The notes beneath the pieces are model-generated. The model was given only the letters and a program-made list of their open reading frames with translations. It had not been told where the DNA came from and did not search any database. 64,000 nucleotides of DNA from Rubrivivax sp. (lineage in GTDB: Bacteria; Pseudomonadota; Gammaproteobacteria; Burkholderiales; Burkholderiaceae_C). The DNA lies in assembly GCA_019635315.1 (NCBI GenBank), contig JAHBZT010000001.1:728001-792000 (forward strand). The letters run 5' to 3'. Position numbers and translations under genes: made by a program. This document shows, piece after piece, positions 55,597-64,000 of this stretch (position 1 is the first letter of the stretch; each line of letters starts with the position of its first letter).

Positions 55597-55617
55597 TTGT
55601 CAACATGAGATCGACAA
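55597..55617. promoter_or_regulatory. LysR-type binding site (T-N11-A)
   Basis: TTGTC-N11-GACAA, a perfect interrupted dyad of the LysR class, in the 88-bp spacer between the divergent LysR and hydrolase genes. Its position over the LysR 5' end fits autorepression, and it lies about 57 bp upstream of the hydrolase start. Confidence 0.6.
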
Positions 55618-55673
55618 TCGGTCAACGAGAGGCAGTCTAGTCAAGGTATCGGCGACTTTCTAGAGTGGGTGCC

Positions 55674-56627
55674 ATGACTACCACCACCACCCTGCGCGGG
55701 AGCTTCGGCCGTTCGGCCGGCCCGGCCCCTGGCGGCGCCGATAGCGCCCTCGTCGCCGCCGATGGCCGCCACCTCGCCGCCACCTGGCACGAACCGCCCG
55801 CCGGGCCGGCGCGCGCGGTCGTCGTCGTTAGCTCGGCCGCCGGGGTGCCGCGCGGCTACTACCGGGCCTTCGCCGGCTGGCTGGCCGCGCGTGGCGCCGC
55901 GGTGCTGACCTACGACTACCGCGGCATCGGCGGCTCGCGCCGCGGCGCCTTGCGCGACGAGACGGCGACGATGGCCGACTGGGCGGTGCTCGACATGAGC
56001 GCCGCGCTGGCCGCCGCCGAGGCGCGGCGTGGCACGCTGGGCCTGCCGCTGCTGCTGGTCGGCCACAGCTTCGGCGGCGGTGGCATCGGCCTGGCGGCCG
56101 GGGTCGAGCGCGCCGACGCCATCCTCACCGTCGCCTCGCAGCTGGGCGAGTCGCGGTTGTTTCCCGGACCCTACCGCTGGCTGGCCGCCGGCTTCCTGCG
56201 CGGCTGGGTGCCGGCGGTCGTCGCGCTGGCCGGGCACCTGCCCGGGCCCGCGCTGGGGCCGGGTGCGATGGCGCTGCCGGCCGGCGTCGCACGGCAGTGG
56301 TCGCGCTGGAGCGGCACGCCCGGCTGGGCCTATGGCGACCCGGCGCTGCAGCGCCACCGCAGCGCGTCGGCGGTCGCTGCACCGGTGCACCTGTGGAACG
56401 TCAGCGACGACCTGACCTACGCGCCGCCGCGTGCCGTCGACGCGCTGGCTGCGCAGTTCCGCAACGCGCCGGTGCAGCGCCACACCGCGACGCCGGCCGA
56501 CGCCGGGCTGCGCCGACTGGGCCACTTCGGCGCCTTCCGGCGCGAGGCCGGCACCCGGCTGTGGCCGCGCCTGCTGGCGCCGCTGGAGGAGGCCAGCCCG
56601 CGCCTGGCGCGCGCACTGAGCGCCTGA
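55674..56627 (+). CDS. Alpha/beta hydrolase
   Basis: 317 residues from ATG 55674. Serine hydrolase fold of the YbgQ/peptidase S9-like kind found in Burkholderiales: VVVVSSAAGVPRGYYRAFAG, VLTYDYRGIGGSRRGALRDE, nucleophile elbow LLLVGHSFGGGGIGL (G-H-S-F-G), acid region LWNVSDDLTYAPPRAVDALA and a His near the C terminus (LRRLGHFGAFRREAG). Substrate unknown. Likely under the divergent LysR. Confidence 0.88.
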   Translation: MTTTTTLRGSFGRSAGPAPGGADSALVAADGRHLAATWHEPPAGPARAVVVVSSAAGVPRGYYRAFAGWLAARGAAVLTYDYRGIGGSRRGALRDETATMADWAVLDMSAALAAAEARRGTLGLPLLLVGHSFGGGGIGLAAGVERADAILTVASQLGESRLFPGPYRWLAAGFLRGWVPAVVALAGHLPGPALGPGAMALPAGVARQWSRWSGTPGWAYGDPALQRHRSASAVAAPVHLWNVSDDLTYAPPRAVDALAAQFRNAPVQRHTATPADAGLRRLGHFGAFRREAGTRLWPRLLAPLEEASPRLARALSA

Positions 56628-56691
56628 AGCAGCGCCTGAAGCCGGCCGCCAGGCCGCGGCGGCGGGCCCGCAGGGCGCTACAGTGCGCCGC

Positions 56692-58152
56692 GTGTCCCCT
56701 GCCGCCGCTCCTGCCGCCGCCCCGGCCCGTGCGCTGACGCTGGCCGAACCCGCCGCCCGCCGCGTGCTGCTCGTGCGCGCGCACGAGACGGCCGACACCC
56801 CGCTGTGGACCGCCGAGGACCGCGCCTGGGCCACCCGCCTGGCGCGCGAGACGGTGCCGGCCGACGCCGCGCCGGCGCACTTCCTGGACGAGCGCGCCCG
56901 TCATGCGCTGCAGCGCTTGGCGCCGCGCGACGCCGCCATCGCGCGCTGGCAGGACCGGCGGCTGTGGCGCTGGACCTGGCTGCTGGCCGCGCTCGCGCTC
57001 GGCCTGCTGGCTGGCCTGGCGGTCGACGCGGTGGGCAGCGCGCAGCGCATCGACCTGCTCGCGCCGCCGGTCTGGGGCGTCATCCTGTGGAACCTCGCCG
57101 TCTACGTCGCGCTGCTGCTGCCGCGCGGCCTGCTGCGTGGCGGCCGCCTGGCCGGCTGGCTGGCACGCCGGCTGGCCGGGGGGCGCGTGCGCGGCAGCGG
57201 GCCGCTGGCCACCTTCACCGCCGACTGGGTGCCGCGCGTGCTGCCCGCGCTGGCGGCGCGCGCCGCGCTGCTGCTGCATGCCGCGGCGGCGGCGCTGGCC
57301 GCGGGGCTGGTGGCCGGCATGTACCTGCGCGGGCTGGTGCTGGACTACCGCGCCGGCTGGGAGAGCACCTTCCTGGAGCCGGCCAGCGTGCAGGCGCTGC
57401 TGGCCACGCTGCTGGCGCCGGCCAGCGCGCTGACCGGCATCGCGGTGCCCGACGAGGCCACGATCTCGGCGCTGCGTGTCGGCCCCGGCGTCGCCGCCGG
57501 CGCGCCGGCGGCGCCCTGGATCCATCTCTACGCGGCGATGCTGGCGCTGTGCGTGATCGTGCCGCGCAGCGCGCTCGCCGTCTGGGCGGCGCTGCGCGGG
57601 GCCTGGGCGGCGCGCGGCGTGAAGCTGTCGCCCGAGGACCCCTACCTGCAGCAGCTGCTGCTGCAGGGCCGCGGCGCGGCGCCGCGCGTACGCGTGCTGC
57701 CGCATGGCGCGGCACCGTCGCCACAGGCCGTGCTGGGCCTGCGCGAACTGCTCGCCGGCGCGCTGGGCGCCGAGATGCAGCTGCGCCTGGCCGCCCCCGT
57801 CGCCTACGGCGCCGAGGAGGGCGCGGGTGCAAGACCGGCCGAGCCCGACACCACGCTGCTGGTCGCGCTGGTCGACCTCGCGGCCACGCCGGAGGCCGAC
57901 ACGCACGGCCGCCTGCTGCGCGAGCTGCGTGCCGCCGCGCCCGCGCTGCCGCTGCTGCTGCTGGCCGACGAAGCCGGCTTCGCGCGCCGCTTCGGCCAGC
58001 TGCCCGATCGCCTGGCGCAGCGCCGCGAGGCCTGGCGTCAGCTCGCCGCCGCCGAGGGCGCGGCCTGGCTGTCGGCCGACCTCGAGCGGCCGGCGGCCGA
58101 CGCCGCCGCGCACTTCGCGCAGGCGCTGCAGGCGCCGCCGCCCGCCCGCTGA
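56692..58152 (+). CDS. DUF2868 family membrane protein
   Basis: 486 residues from GTG 56692 (an alternative GTG is at 56683). Several helices: WTWLLAALALGLLAGLAVDA, LAPPVWGVILWNLAVYVALL, LHAAAAALAAGLVAGMYLRG, LYAAMLALCVIVPRSALAVW. Belongs to the DUF2868 family, which in betaproteobacteria is encoded directly before a DUF3482 GTPase, as here with an 8-bp gap. The pair probably forms one membrane-associated GTPase system. Role unknown. Confidence 0.85.
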   Translation: MSPAAAPAAAPARALTLAEPAARRVLLVRAHETADTPLWTAEDRAWATRLARETVPADAAPAHFLDERARHALQRLAPRDAAIARWQDRRLWRWTWLLAALALGLLAGLAVDAVGSAQRIDLLAPPVWGVILWNLAVYVALLLPRGLLRGGRLAGWLARRLAGGRVRGSGPLATFTADWVPRVLPALAARAALLLHAAAAALAAGLVAGMYLRGLVLDYRAGWESTFLEPASVQALLATLLAPASALTGIAVPDEATISALRVGPGVAAGAPAAPWIHLYAAMLALCVIVPRSALAVWAALRGAWAARGVKLSPEDPYLQQLLLQGRGAAPRVRVLPHGAAPSPQAVLGLRELLAGALGAEMQLRLAAPVAYGAEEGAGARPAEPDTTLLVALVDLAATPEADTHGRLLRELRAAAPALPLLLLADEAGFARRFGQLPDRLAQRREAWRQLAAAEGAAWLSADLERPAADAAAHFAQALQAPPPAR

Positions 58153-58160
58153 GCGCCGGC

Positions 58161-59735
58161 ATGGCCACCGTCACGCTGAGCCTGGTCTCGCACACCAACG
58201 TCGGCAAGACGACGCTGGCGCGCACGCTGCTGGCGGCCGACATCGGCGAGGTGCGCGACGCGCCGCATGTCACCGAGTTCGCCGACGGCCACGAGCTGAT
58301 CGCCACGCCGGCGGGCGACCGCCTGCGCCTGTGGGACACGCCCGGCTTCGGCGACAGCGCGCGCCTGGTGCAGCGGCTGCGCCGCGAGGGCAGCGCGCTC
58401 GGCTGGTTCCTGAGCCAGGTCTGGGACCGCTGGCGCGACCGCGCCTTCTGGTCCAGCCAGCGCGCGCTGCACCATGTGCGCGAGCAGTCCGACGTGGTGC
58501 TCTACCTCGTCAACGCCGCCGAGTCGCCGGCCGCCGCCGGCTACGTGGCGCCGGAGATGGAGCTGCTGCAGTGGGTCGGCAAGCCGGTGCTGGTGCTGCT
58601 GAACCAGCTCGGCGCGCCGCGTGCGCCGGCCGACGAGGCGGCCGACCTGGCGGCCTGGCGCACGCAGCTGGCGCGCTGGCCGCTGGTGCGCGGCGTGCTG
58701 CCGCTGGACGCCTTCGCGCGCTGCTGGGTGCACGAGGCGCGGCTGCTGCACGCCGTGCAGGCGCTGCTGCAGGGCGCCGGCGACACGGAGAAGGCGGCCG
58801 CGATGGCGCGCCTGACCGCGGCCTGGACCGAGCGGCGCGAGGCGGCGTTCGACGCCGCGATGCACGAGCTGGCGGCCAGCCTGGCGCGCATCGCGACCAC
58901 CCGCGTGACGCTGGACGAACCCGGCGGCCGCGCCGCGCTCGCCGGGCTGGGCGGCCGGCTGCGCGACCTCGGCAGCGCGGTCCTGGGCCGCGAAGGCAGC
59001 GGCGGCCCCGCGGCCGCCGCGCAGCGGGCGCTGGCGCAGGCGCTGGAAGCCGAGGTGCGCGACAGCACGCAGCGCCTGCTGGAACTGCACGGCCTGGCCG
59101 GCCGTGCCGGCGACGCCGCGCTGGAGCAGGTGCTGGAGCGTGTCGCCGGCCAGGTCGCGCTGCGCGAGCGGGTCGACGAGGGCCGCGCCGCGGTGATCGG
59201 CGGCGCGCTGACCGGCGCGCTGGCCGGGCTCAAGGCCGACCTGGCCAGCGGCGGGCTCACGCTGGGCGGCGGGCTGATCGCCGGCGGGCTGCTCGGCGCG
59301 CTGGGCGCCGCCGGCGTGGCGCGCGGCATCAACCTCGTGCGCGGCACCGACCGCAGCTGGGCCGGCTGGCAGGACGCCGCGCTGACGCCGCTGGCCGAGG
59401 CCGCGTTGCTGCGCTACCTGGCGGTCGCGCATTTCGGACGCGGACGCGGCGAATGGGTGCAGGGCGAGGCGCCGCCGCACTGGCCGCAGGCGGTGGCGGA
59501 AGCACTGCGTCCGCGCCAGGCCGACCTGGCCGCGCTGTGGGCCGGCCGCGGCGAGCGCCCGGAGGCGGCGGCCGCCGGCGCGCCGGCCGCACGCCTGGCC
59601 GCCGCGCTGCAGCCGCTGCTGCGCGAGACCGTGCGCGACCTGCTGCGCCGGTTGTATCCGGACGACGCGCCGGGCGCCGCGCCGGCCTTCCCGGCTGCAC
59701 CGGCCGGCCTCGCGGCGGCACAATCGCCGGCATGA
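58161..59735 (+). CDS. DUF3482-type GTPase
   Basis: 524 residues. G1 SHTNVGKTTLARTL (P-loop near 10-17), G3 LWDTPGFGDSARL, G4-like LLNQLGAP (NQLG instead of NKxD, a variant), long helical region, and a Gly-rich hydrophobic hairpin (LTLGGGLIAGGLLGALGAAG) as in membrane-associated dynamin-like or TrmE-like GTPases. Partner of the DUF2868 membrane protein immediately upstream. Function unknown. Confidence 0.85.
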   Translation: MATVTLSLVSHTNVGKTTLARTLLAADIGEVRDAPHVTEFADGHELIATPAGDRLRLWDTPGFGDSARLVQRLRREGSALGWFLSQVWDRWRDRAFWSSQRALHHVREQSDVVLYLVNAAESPAAAGYVAPEMELLQWVGKPVLVLLNQLGAPRAPADEAADLAAWRTQLARWPLVRGVLPLDAFARCWVHEARLLHAVQALLQGAGDTEKAAAMARLTAAWTERREAAFDAAMHELAASLARIATTRVTLDEPGGRAALAGLGGRLRDLGSAVLGREGSGGPAAAAQRALAQALEAEVRDSTQRLLELHGLAGRAGDAALEQVLERVAGQVALRERVDEGRAAVIGGALTGALAGLKADLASGGLTLGGGLIAGGLLGALGAAGVARGINLVRGTDRSWAGWQDAALTPLAEAALLRYLAVAHFGRGRGEWVQGEAPPHWPQAVAEALRPRQADLAALWAGRGERPEAAAAGAPAARLAAALQPLLRETVRDLLRRLYPDDAPGAAPAFPAAPAGLAAAQSPA

Positions 59736-59778
59736 GCTGTAGTGCCCTGCGCGGGCGACGCCGGACCGGCGCGCCGCG

Positions 59779-61191
59779 ATGAACATCATCATCATCGGTG
59801 CCGGCCGCGTCGGCGAGAGCGTCGCCGAGAGCCTGGCCTCCGAGAAGAACGACATCACCGTCGTCGACACCCAGCCCGACCGGCTGTCCGCGCTGCAGCA
59901 GCGGCTGGACCTGCGCGGCGTGGCCGGCAACGGCATCCAGCCCTCGGTGCTGCGCGAGGCCGGCATCGAGGACGCCGACATGCTGATCGCCTGCGCGCCG
60001 GCCGACGAGACCAACCTCGTGGCCTGCAAGGTGGCGCACGACCTGTTCAATGTGCCGACCACGATCGCGCGGCTGCGCAGCCCGGAATTCATCGACGGCT
60101 CGTCGCTGCTGGGCAAGGAGAGCGGCTTCGCGGTCGACCAGGTGATCTGCCCGGAACAGTCGGTCACGCGCTACATCCGCAAGCTGATCGAGTTTCCCGA
60201 GGCGCTGCAGGTGCTGGAATTCGCGCGTGGCCTGGTCAGCCTGATCGCGGTGCGCGCGGTGGCCGGCGCGGCGCTGGTCAAGCACACGCTGGCGGAGATC
60301 CCCAAGCTGCTGCGCGGCGCCGAGATGCGCATCGTGGCCATCTACCGCGGCAACGCGCGCGTGCCGGCCGACGGCCGCGCGCAGATCGAGCCCGACGACG
60401 AGGTCTTCGTGCTCGCCGCCACCGCCGACATCCGCCGCGTGCTGGAGGCGCTGCACGGCCAGGACCGGCCGGTGCGCCGCGTGATGGTGGCCGGCGGCGG
60501 CAAGGTCGGCCTGCGCCTGGCCCGCGAGATCCACGCCTTCCACGAGATCAAGATCATCGAGGCCGACCGCGGCCGCTGCGAATACCTGGCCTCGCAGCTG
60601 CCGTCCTCGGCGCTGGTGCTCAACGGCGACTCCACCGACGAGGACCTGATGGACGACGAGAACGTCCAGGACATGGACCTCTTCATCGCCATCACCAGCG
60701 ACGACGAGGACAACATCATGTCCTGCCTGCTCGCCAAGCGCCTGGGCGCGCGCCGCGTGCTGGCGCTGATCAACCGCCGCGCCTACGCCGACCTCGTGCA
60801 GGGCACCACGATCGACATCGCGATCTCGCCGGCGCAGGCCGTGATCGGCGAGCTGCTGGCCTTCGTGCGCCGCGGCGACGTCGAGGCCGTGCACAGCCTG
60901 CGCCGCGGCGCCAGCGAGGCGCTGGAGGCGGTGGCGCGCGGCGACCAGCGCACCTCGCGCGTGGTCGGCCGCCGCATCGAGGAACTGGCGCTGCCGCGCG
61001 GCGCCGAGATCGGCGCCATCGTGCGCGGGCTGCCGGCCGAGGACGCCCCCACGCCGGCCGGCGTGCAGGTCATCATGCCGCACCACGACACGGTCATCGA
61101 GGCCGACGACCACGTCATCGTCTTCCTGCCGCGCAAGCGCATGGTGCGCGAGGTCGAGAAGCTGTTCCAGGTCGGCGCGACCTTCTTCTGA
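59779..61191 (+). CDS. trkA: TrkA, regulatory NAD-binding subunit of the Trk K+ uptake system
   Basis: 470 residues. Two RCK domains each with a Rossmann nucleotide-binding motif: IIIGAGRVGESVAESLASEK at the N terminus and VMVAGGGKVGLRLAREIHAF in the middle; acidic ribose-binding ends VDTQPDR and IEADRGR; two TrkA-C domains. Peripheral membrane protein that gates TrkH. Stop is 3 bp before the trkH ATG region, an operon. Confidence 0.96.
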   Translation: MNIIIIGAGRVGESVAESLASEKNDITVVDTQPDRLSALQQRLDLRGVAGNGIQPSVLREAGIEDADMLIACAPADETNLVACKVAHDLFNVPTTIARLRSPEFIDGSSLLGKESGFAVDQVICPEQSVTRYIRKLIEFPEALQVLEFARGLVSLIAVRAVAGAALVKHTLAEIPKLLRGAEMRIVAIYRGNARVPADGRAQIEPDDEVFVLAATADIRRVLEALHGQDRPVRRVMVAGGGKVGLRLAREIHAFHEIKIIEADRGRCEYLASQLPSSALVLNGDSTDEDLMDDENVQDMDLFIAITSDDEDNIMSCLLAKRLGARRVLALINRRAYADLVQGTTIDIAISPAQAVIGELLAFVRRGDVEAVHSLRRGASEALEAVARGDQRTSRVVGRRIEELALPRGAEIGAIVRGLPAEDAPTPAGVQVIMPHHDTVIEADDHVIVFLPRKRMVREVEKLFQVGATFF

Positions 61192-61194
61192 ACG

Positions 61195-62661
61195 ATGGAC
61201 AACCTGCGGCCCGTGGTGGCCGTGCTCGGCGCGATCCTCGCGGTCTTCGGTCTGACGATGGCGGTGCCGCTCGCGGTCTCGTGGGCGATGGCCGACGGCG
61301 CGCTGCGCGTGTGGCCGGCGCCGATGGCGCTGACGGTGATCGTCGGCCTGGCGCTGTGGCTGCCGTCGCGGCGGCGGCGGCGCGAGCTGCAGCCGCGCGA
61401 CGGCGTGCTGCTGGTCGTGCTGGTGTGGTCGGTGCTGCCGGTCTTCGCGTCGTTCCCGCTGATGGGCTGGGCCGAGCAGGCGGGCCGGCCGATGTCCTAC
61501 ACCGACGCCTACTTCGAGGCCGTGTCCGGGCTCACGACCACCGGCGCCACGGTGATGACGGGGCTGGACGCGCTGCCGGCCTCGGTCAACGTCTGGCGCA
61601 CCTTCCTGCAGTGGCAGGGCGGCATGGGCATCCTGATCCTCGCGGTGGCCATCCTGCCGATGCTGGGCGTCGGCGGCAGCCAGCTCTTCCGCGCCGAGGC
61701 CGCCGGCCCGCTGAAGGACACCAAGCTGACGCCGCGCATCACGCAGACGGCCAAGGGGCTGTGGGCGGTCTATTTCGTCTTCTCGCTGGCCTGCTTCGGG
61801 GCCTATTGGGCGGGCGGCATGGCCGTGCTGGACGCGCTGATGCACATGTTCAGCACCGTCAGCCTGGGTGGGTTGTCGTCCTACGACGCCAGCTTCGGCC
61901 ACTTCGCGTCGCCGCTGCTGGAGGCGGTGGCGGTGTTCTTCATGCTGTTGTGCAGCTGCAACTTCGCGCTGTACTTCATCGCGGTGCGCAAGCGCTCGCT
62001 GCGCCCGGCCTTCGCCGATCCCGAGCTGCGGGCGACGCTGTTCGTGATGCTGGGCAGCGCGCTGCTGGTCGCGGTGGTGCTGGTGCTCAACGGCACCTAT
62101 GCGCCGCTGCAGGCGCTGCGCCACGCCACCTTCAACGTCATCTCGGTCGCGTCGACCACCGGCTACTCGACGGTGGACTACCTGCAGTGGCCGGTCTTCG
62201 CGCCGGCCTTCATGCTGCTGCTGTCCGGGCTGGCCACCAGCGCCGGCTCCACCGGCTGCGGCATCAAGATGGTGCGCCTGCTGATCCTGCTGAAGCAGGC
62301 GCGGCGCGAGCTCACGCGCATCGTGCACCCGCGCGCGGTGCAGCCGGTCACGCTGGGCGGCCAGACGGTGGGCACCGAGGTCATCTTCGCGGTGCTGGGC
62401 TACATGCTGGTCTACGGCGTGTCCATCATCGGCTTCACGATGCTGATGCTGGTGTCGGAGATCGACCTCGACACGGCCGTCAGCGCGGTGGTCGCGTCCA
62501 TCCATTGCATGGGACCGGGCATGGGCAGCGTCGGCCCGGCCGGCAACTACCAGCACCTCACCGACTACCAGACCTGGGTGCTGTCGCTGGCGATGCTGGT
62601 CGGCCGCGTCGAGCTGCTGGCCTTCATGGTGCTGTTCACGCCGCAGTTCTGGCGCAAGTGA
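61195..62661 (+). CDS. trkH: TrkH, K+ uptake channel subunit
   Basis: 488 residues. Integral membrane protein with four M-P-M repeats; selectivity-filter-like turns in SGLTTTGATVM, MFSTVSLGGLSSYDASFGHF, VISVASTTGYSTVDYLQWPV and ASIHCMGPGMGSVGPAGNYQ. About ten helices plus terminal segments. Pairs with TrkA encoded immediately upstream. Confidence 0.96.
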   Translation: MDNLRPVVAVLGAILAVFGLTMAVPLAVSWAMADGALRVWPAPMALTVIVGLALWLPSRRRRRELQPRDGVLLVVLVWSVLPVFASFPLMGWAEQAGRPMSYTDAYFEAVSGLTTTGATVMTGLDALPASVNVWRTFLQWQGGMGILILAVAILPMLGVGGSQLFRAEAAGPLKDTKLTPRITQTAKGLWAVYFVFSLACFGAYWAGGMAVLDALMHMFSTVSLGGLSSYDASFGHFASPLLEAVAVFFMLLCSCNFALYFIAVRKRSLRPAFADPELRATLFVMLGSALLVAVVLVLNGTYAPLQALRHATFNVISVASTTGYSTVDYLQWPVFAPAFMLLLSGLATSAGSTGCGIKMVRLLILLKQARRELTRIVHPRAVQPVTLGGQTVGTEVIFAVLGYMLVYGVSIIGFTMLMLVSEIDLDTAVSAVVASIHCMGPGMGSVGPAGNYQHLTDYQTWVLSLAMLVGRVELLAFMVLFTPQFWRK

Positions 62662-62782
62662 GCGGCGGCGCGCCGCGCCGTTGACGCAGCGCAATCCGGC
62701 ACCGCGCCTGCGGCCTTGGTTCGACAGCGCGCGGCGCGCTGCGCACAATGATCCGCATGCCCCTGGACATCCCGGAGAACGC

Positions 62783-63022
62783 ATGGACCTGAAGCTGCAG
62801 TTCCTCGAATCCTTTCCCGCCCGCGGCAGCGACGGCGCCGCCTACAAGGTGATGGCTTACGAACGGCTGCGCCACGACGACTCGGTGCCCGACGCGCAGG
62901 AGCAGCACTGGGTGTCCACCGGCGTGCAGGAGTTCCGGCTCGACAGCGGCGAGCTGGTCGAGCAGGCCGCCGGCGGCGTCCTGCGCGTCGTCAGGAGCGG
63001 CGTCGTGCTCGAGCGCGCGTAG
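62783..63022 (+). CDS. Small conserved-looking protein (79 aa)
   Basis: 79 residues, RBS CGGAGA then ATG 62783: MDLKLQFLESFPARGSDGAA, YKVMAYERLRHDDSVPDAQE, ending in alternating strands (QEFRLDSGELVEQAAGGVLR). Looks like a compact all-beta or alpha/beta cytosolic protein; no cysteines or signal. I do not recognise a family. Follows trkH by 121 bp and is convergent with the permease-like gene. Confidence 0.7.
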   Translation: MDLKLQFLESFPARGSDGAAYKVMAYERLRHDDSVPDAQEQHWVSTGVQEFRLDSGELVEQAAGGVLRVVRSGVVLERA

Positions 63023-63081
63023 CGCGGTGCCCGCCGGATGCCCGCGCAGCGGCGCGTGCGGCTGGCCCGCGCCGTGCCCGC

Positions 63082-63696
63082 TCACTTCGGTAGGTAGATG
63101 CGGTCGGCGTAGGTCGCCAGCCACTGCGGGCGGAAGGCAACGAAGATCGCCACCATCATGCCGGTCAGGAAGGCGTCGCCCCACGACGACAGCCAGCGCG
63201 CGACCAGGATCTCCTCGGTCTGCAGCGTGCCCGGCGTGCCGTGCAGCGCCACCGACAGCGTGCCCGCGGCCATCAGCGCCAGCGCGGTGGCGAAGAAGCC
63301 GCGGCCCAGGATGTAGACGAACAGGTGGTTCGGCAGCCAGCGCCGCAGCGCCGCGCCCAGCCCCAGCGCCAGCGTCGCCGGCACGTAGCCCTGCCAGACC
63401 AGGCGGTGCAGCGCCTCGTCGGCCGGCAGCCCGATGGCCAGCGTCGCCGCCGCCACCGGCAGCAGCCACAGCACGGCCAGCGGCCAGCCCAGCATCAGCA
63501 GTACCAGCACGCTGCCGGACAGCGGCTGCAGCAGCGGCGTGGCGACGAGGCGGTCGGTGCTCCACAGCAGCGGCAGCAGCGCCAGCCAGGCCAGCGCCGG
63601 CCAGGGCGGTACGCCGCCGGGCGTCATGCGCCAGGGCCGCAGCGCCAGCGCCGGCACCAGCACCGCGACCGCGATCAGCGCGTCCAGCCATCCCAT
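63082..63696 (-). CDS. Membrane protein resembling an energy-coupling-factor permease (CbiM-like)
   Basis: 204 residues, about five or six helices: WLDALIAVAVLVPALALRPW, LSGSVLVLLMLGWPLAVLWL, PVAAATLAIGLPADEALHRL, TALALMAAGTLSVALHGTPG. Burkholderiales genomes have a stand-alone integral membrane family annotated as ECF transporter permease or CbiM-like, with which this agrees in size and pattern; the substrate is unknown. C-terminal FRPQWLATYADRIYLPK is hydrophilic and conserved-looking. No ATPase or S component is nearby. Confidence 0.65.
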   Translation of the reverse strand: MGWLDALIAVAVLVPALALRPWRMTPGGVPPWPALAWLALLPLLWSTDRLVATPLLQPLSGSVLVLLMLGWPLAVLWLLPVAAATLAIGLPADEALHRLVWQGYVPATLALGLGAALRRWLPNHLFVYILGRGFFATALALMAAGTLSVALHGTPGTLQTEEILVARWLSSWGDAFLTGMMVAIFVAFRPQWLATYADRIYLPK

Positions 63697-63793
63697 CGCG
63701 CCATCGTAGCCGCGGCGGCATGCGCGATACTGCGCCGTTGCGGCTGCCACGCCGCCTTTCCCCGTGACCCTGCATTCCCGAGGAGACCCGCGC

Positions 63794-64000
63794 ATGACCC
63801 GCCCTGCCACCCGCCGTCTGCTGCTCGCCACGCTGGCCGGCGCCGCGATCGCCGCCTTTGCCGCACCCGCCCTCGCGCAGGCCGAGTGGCCGACGCGCCC
63901 GGTCAAGATCCTCGTCGGCTTCCCCGGCGGCAGCACGCCCGACACCGCGGCGCGAGCCCTGGCCGACACGCTGGCCAAGGCGCTGGGCCAGCCGGTGGTG
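63794..64000 (+). CDS. TctC/Bug-family periplasmic solute receptor (5' part only)
   Basis: First 69 codons, RBS AGGAGA. Signal peptide ([20 protein letters not shown] then [10 protein letters not shown]) and the conserved start of the Bug family, [20 protein letters not shown] (the G-x-PGG-x-x-D loop that binds carboxylates), [11 protein letters not shown]. Such receptors are abundant in Burkholderiales and feed tripartite tricarboxylate transporters or act as orphan sensors. Truncated by the window end. Confidence 0.92.
   Translation, partial: MTRPATRRLLLATLAGAAIAAFAAPALAQAEWPTRPVKILVGFPGGSTPDTAARALADTLAKALGQPVV

Noticed and set aside
63030-63080. Third copy of the double-hairpin element near ATGCCCGCGCAGCGG
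   Set aside because: Only the first ~15 bases agree; the second hairpin and the CCAA end are missing and there is no flanking duplication.

Overview
The window looks like chromosomal DNA of a high-GC betaproteobacterium of the order Burkholderiales, most like the Rubrivivax/Leptothrix/Ideonella group. This is an inference from very GC-rich third codon positions, a LiuR-controlled isovaleryl-CoA dehydrogenase locus, a DUF2868/DUF3482 pair, a DksA without its zinc-finger cysteines, a PEP-CTERM protein and a TctC-type solute receptor. Gene order is dense and mostly housekeeping. I see no prophage, transposase gene, CRISPR array, rRNA or tRNA. The unusual material is short, structured, repeated DNA between genes.

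Layout. 1-3.5 kb: partial HDOD protein, DUF2855 protein, small unknown proteins behind a palindromic operator, and a probable DNA-binding protein. 3.5-9.8 kb: aldo/keto reductase; an iron-uptake cluster on the minus strand (tonB, catecholate-type TonB-dependent receptor, DUF1513) with a Fur-like site; and a TerC protein behind a yybP-ykoY-type manganese riboswitch. 10-18.2 kb: EF-G-like GTPase, MFS transporter, and a four-gene tripartite efflux operon (NodT-like, MacA-like, MacB-like ATPase and permease) with overlapping start and stop codons. 18.3-25.8 kb: two coupled repeat lipoproteins (RCC1 and FG-GAP), AMP nucleosidase, and a PEP-CTERM protein built of five ~174-residue repeats. 25.8-33.6 kb: second aldo/keto reductase, hslUV, a STAS protein, dksA, and a COG0523 (CobW-like) GTPase, with tandem repeats between genes. 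33.6-41.3 kb: queuosine-precursor transporter, then a plus-strand run corC-lnt-glyQ-glyS-gmhB-plsC. 41.4-45.1 kb: unknown lipoprotein, zinc-metalloprotease-like protein, MBL hydrolase. 45.1-53.6 kb: liuR, thioesterase, isovaleryl-CoA dehydrogenase, carbonic anhydrase, aceK, thiolase, LysE exporter, MaoC-like protein and a second acyl-CoA dehydrogenase, a block for acyl-CoA catabolism and glyoxylate-shunt control. 53.7-64 kb: LuxR- and LysR-type regulators, alpha/beta hydrolase, DUF2868/DUF3482, trkA-trkH, a small protein, a membrane permease-like protein and the start of a TctC receptor.

Most unusual features. (1) The last 23 codons of isovaleryl-CoA dehydrogenase occur twice, separated by 78 bp. 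The copy in use is recoded with atypical codons, every difference being synonymous. (2) The start of the COG0523 GTPase gene is likewise duplicated, leaving a 28-residue decoy upstream ORF. (3) The DNA between the two copies at both loci contains the same ~60-bp double-hairpin element, whose stems differ by compensatory changes. This looks like a family of small structured elements that capture or duplicate gene ends. (4) A separate 105-bp element with perfect 13-bp terminal inverted repeats occurs twice, each time fused to a stop codon between convergent genes.
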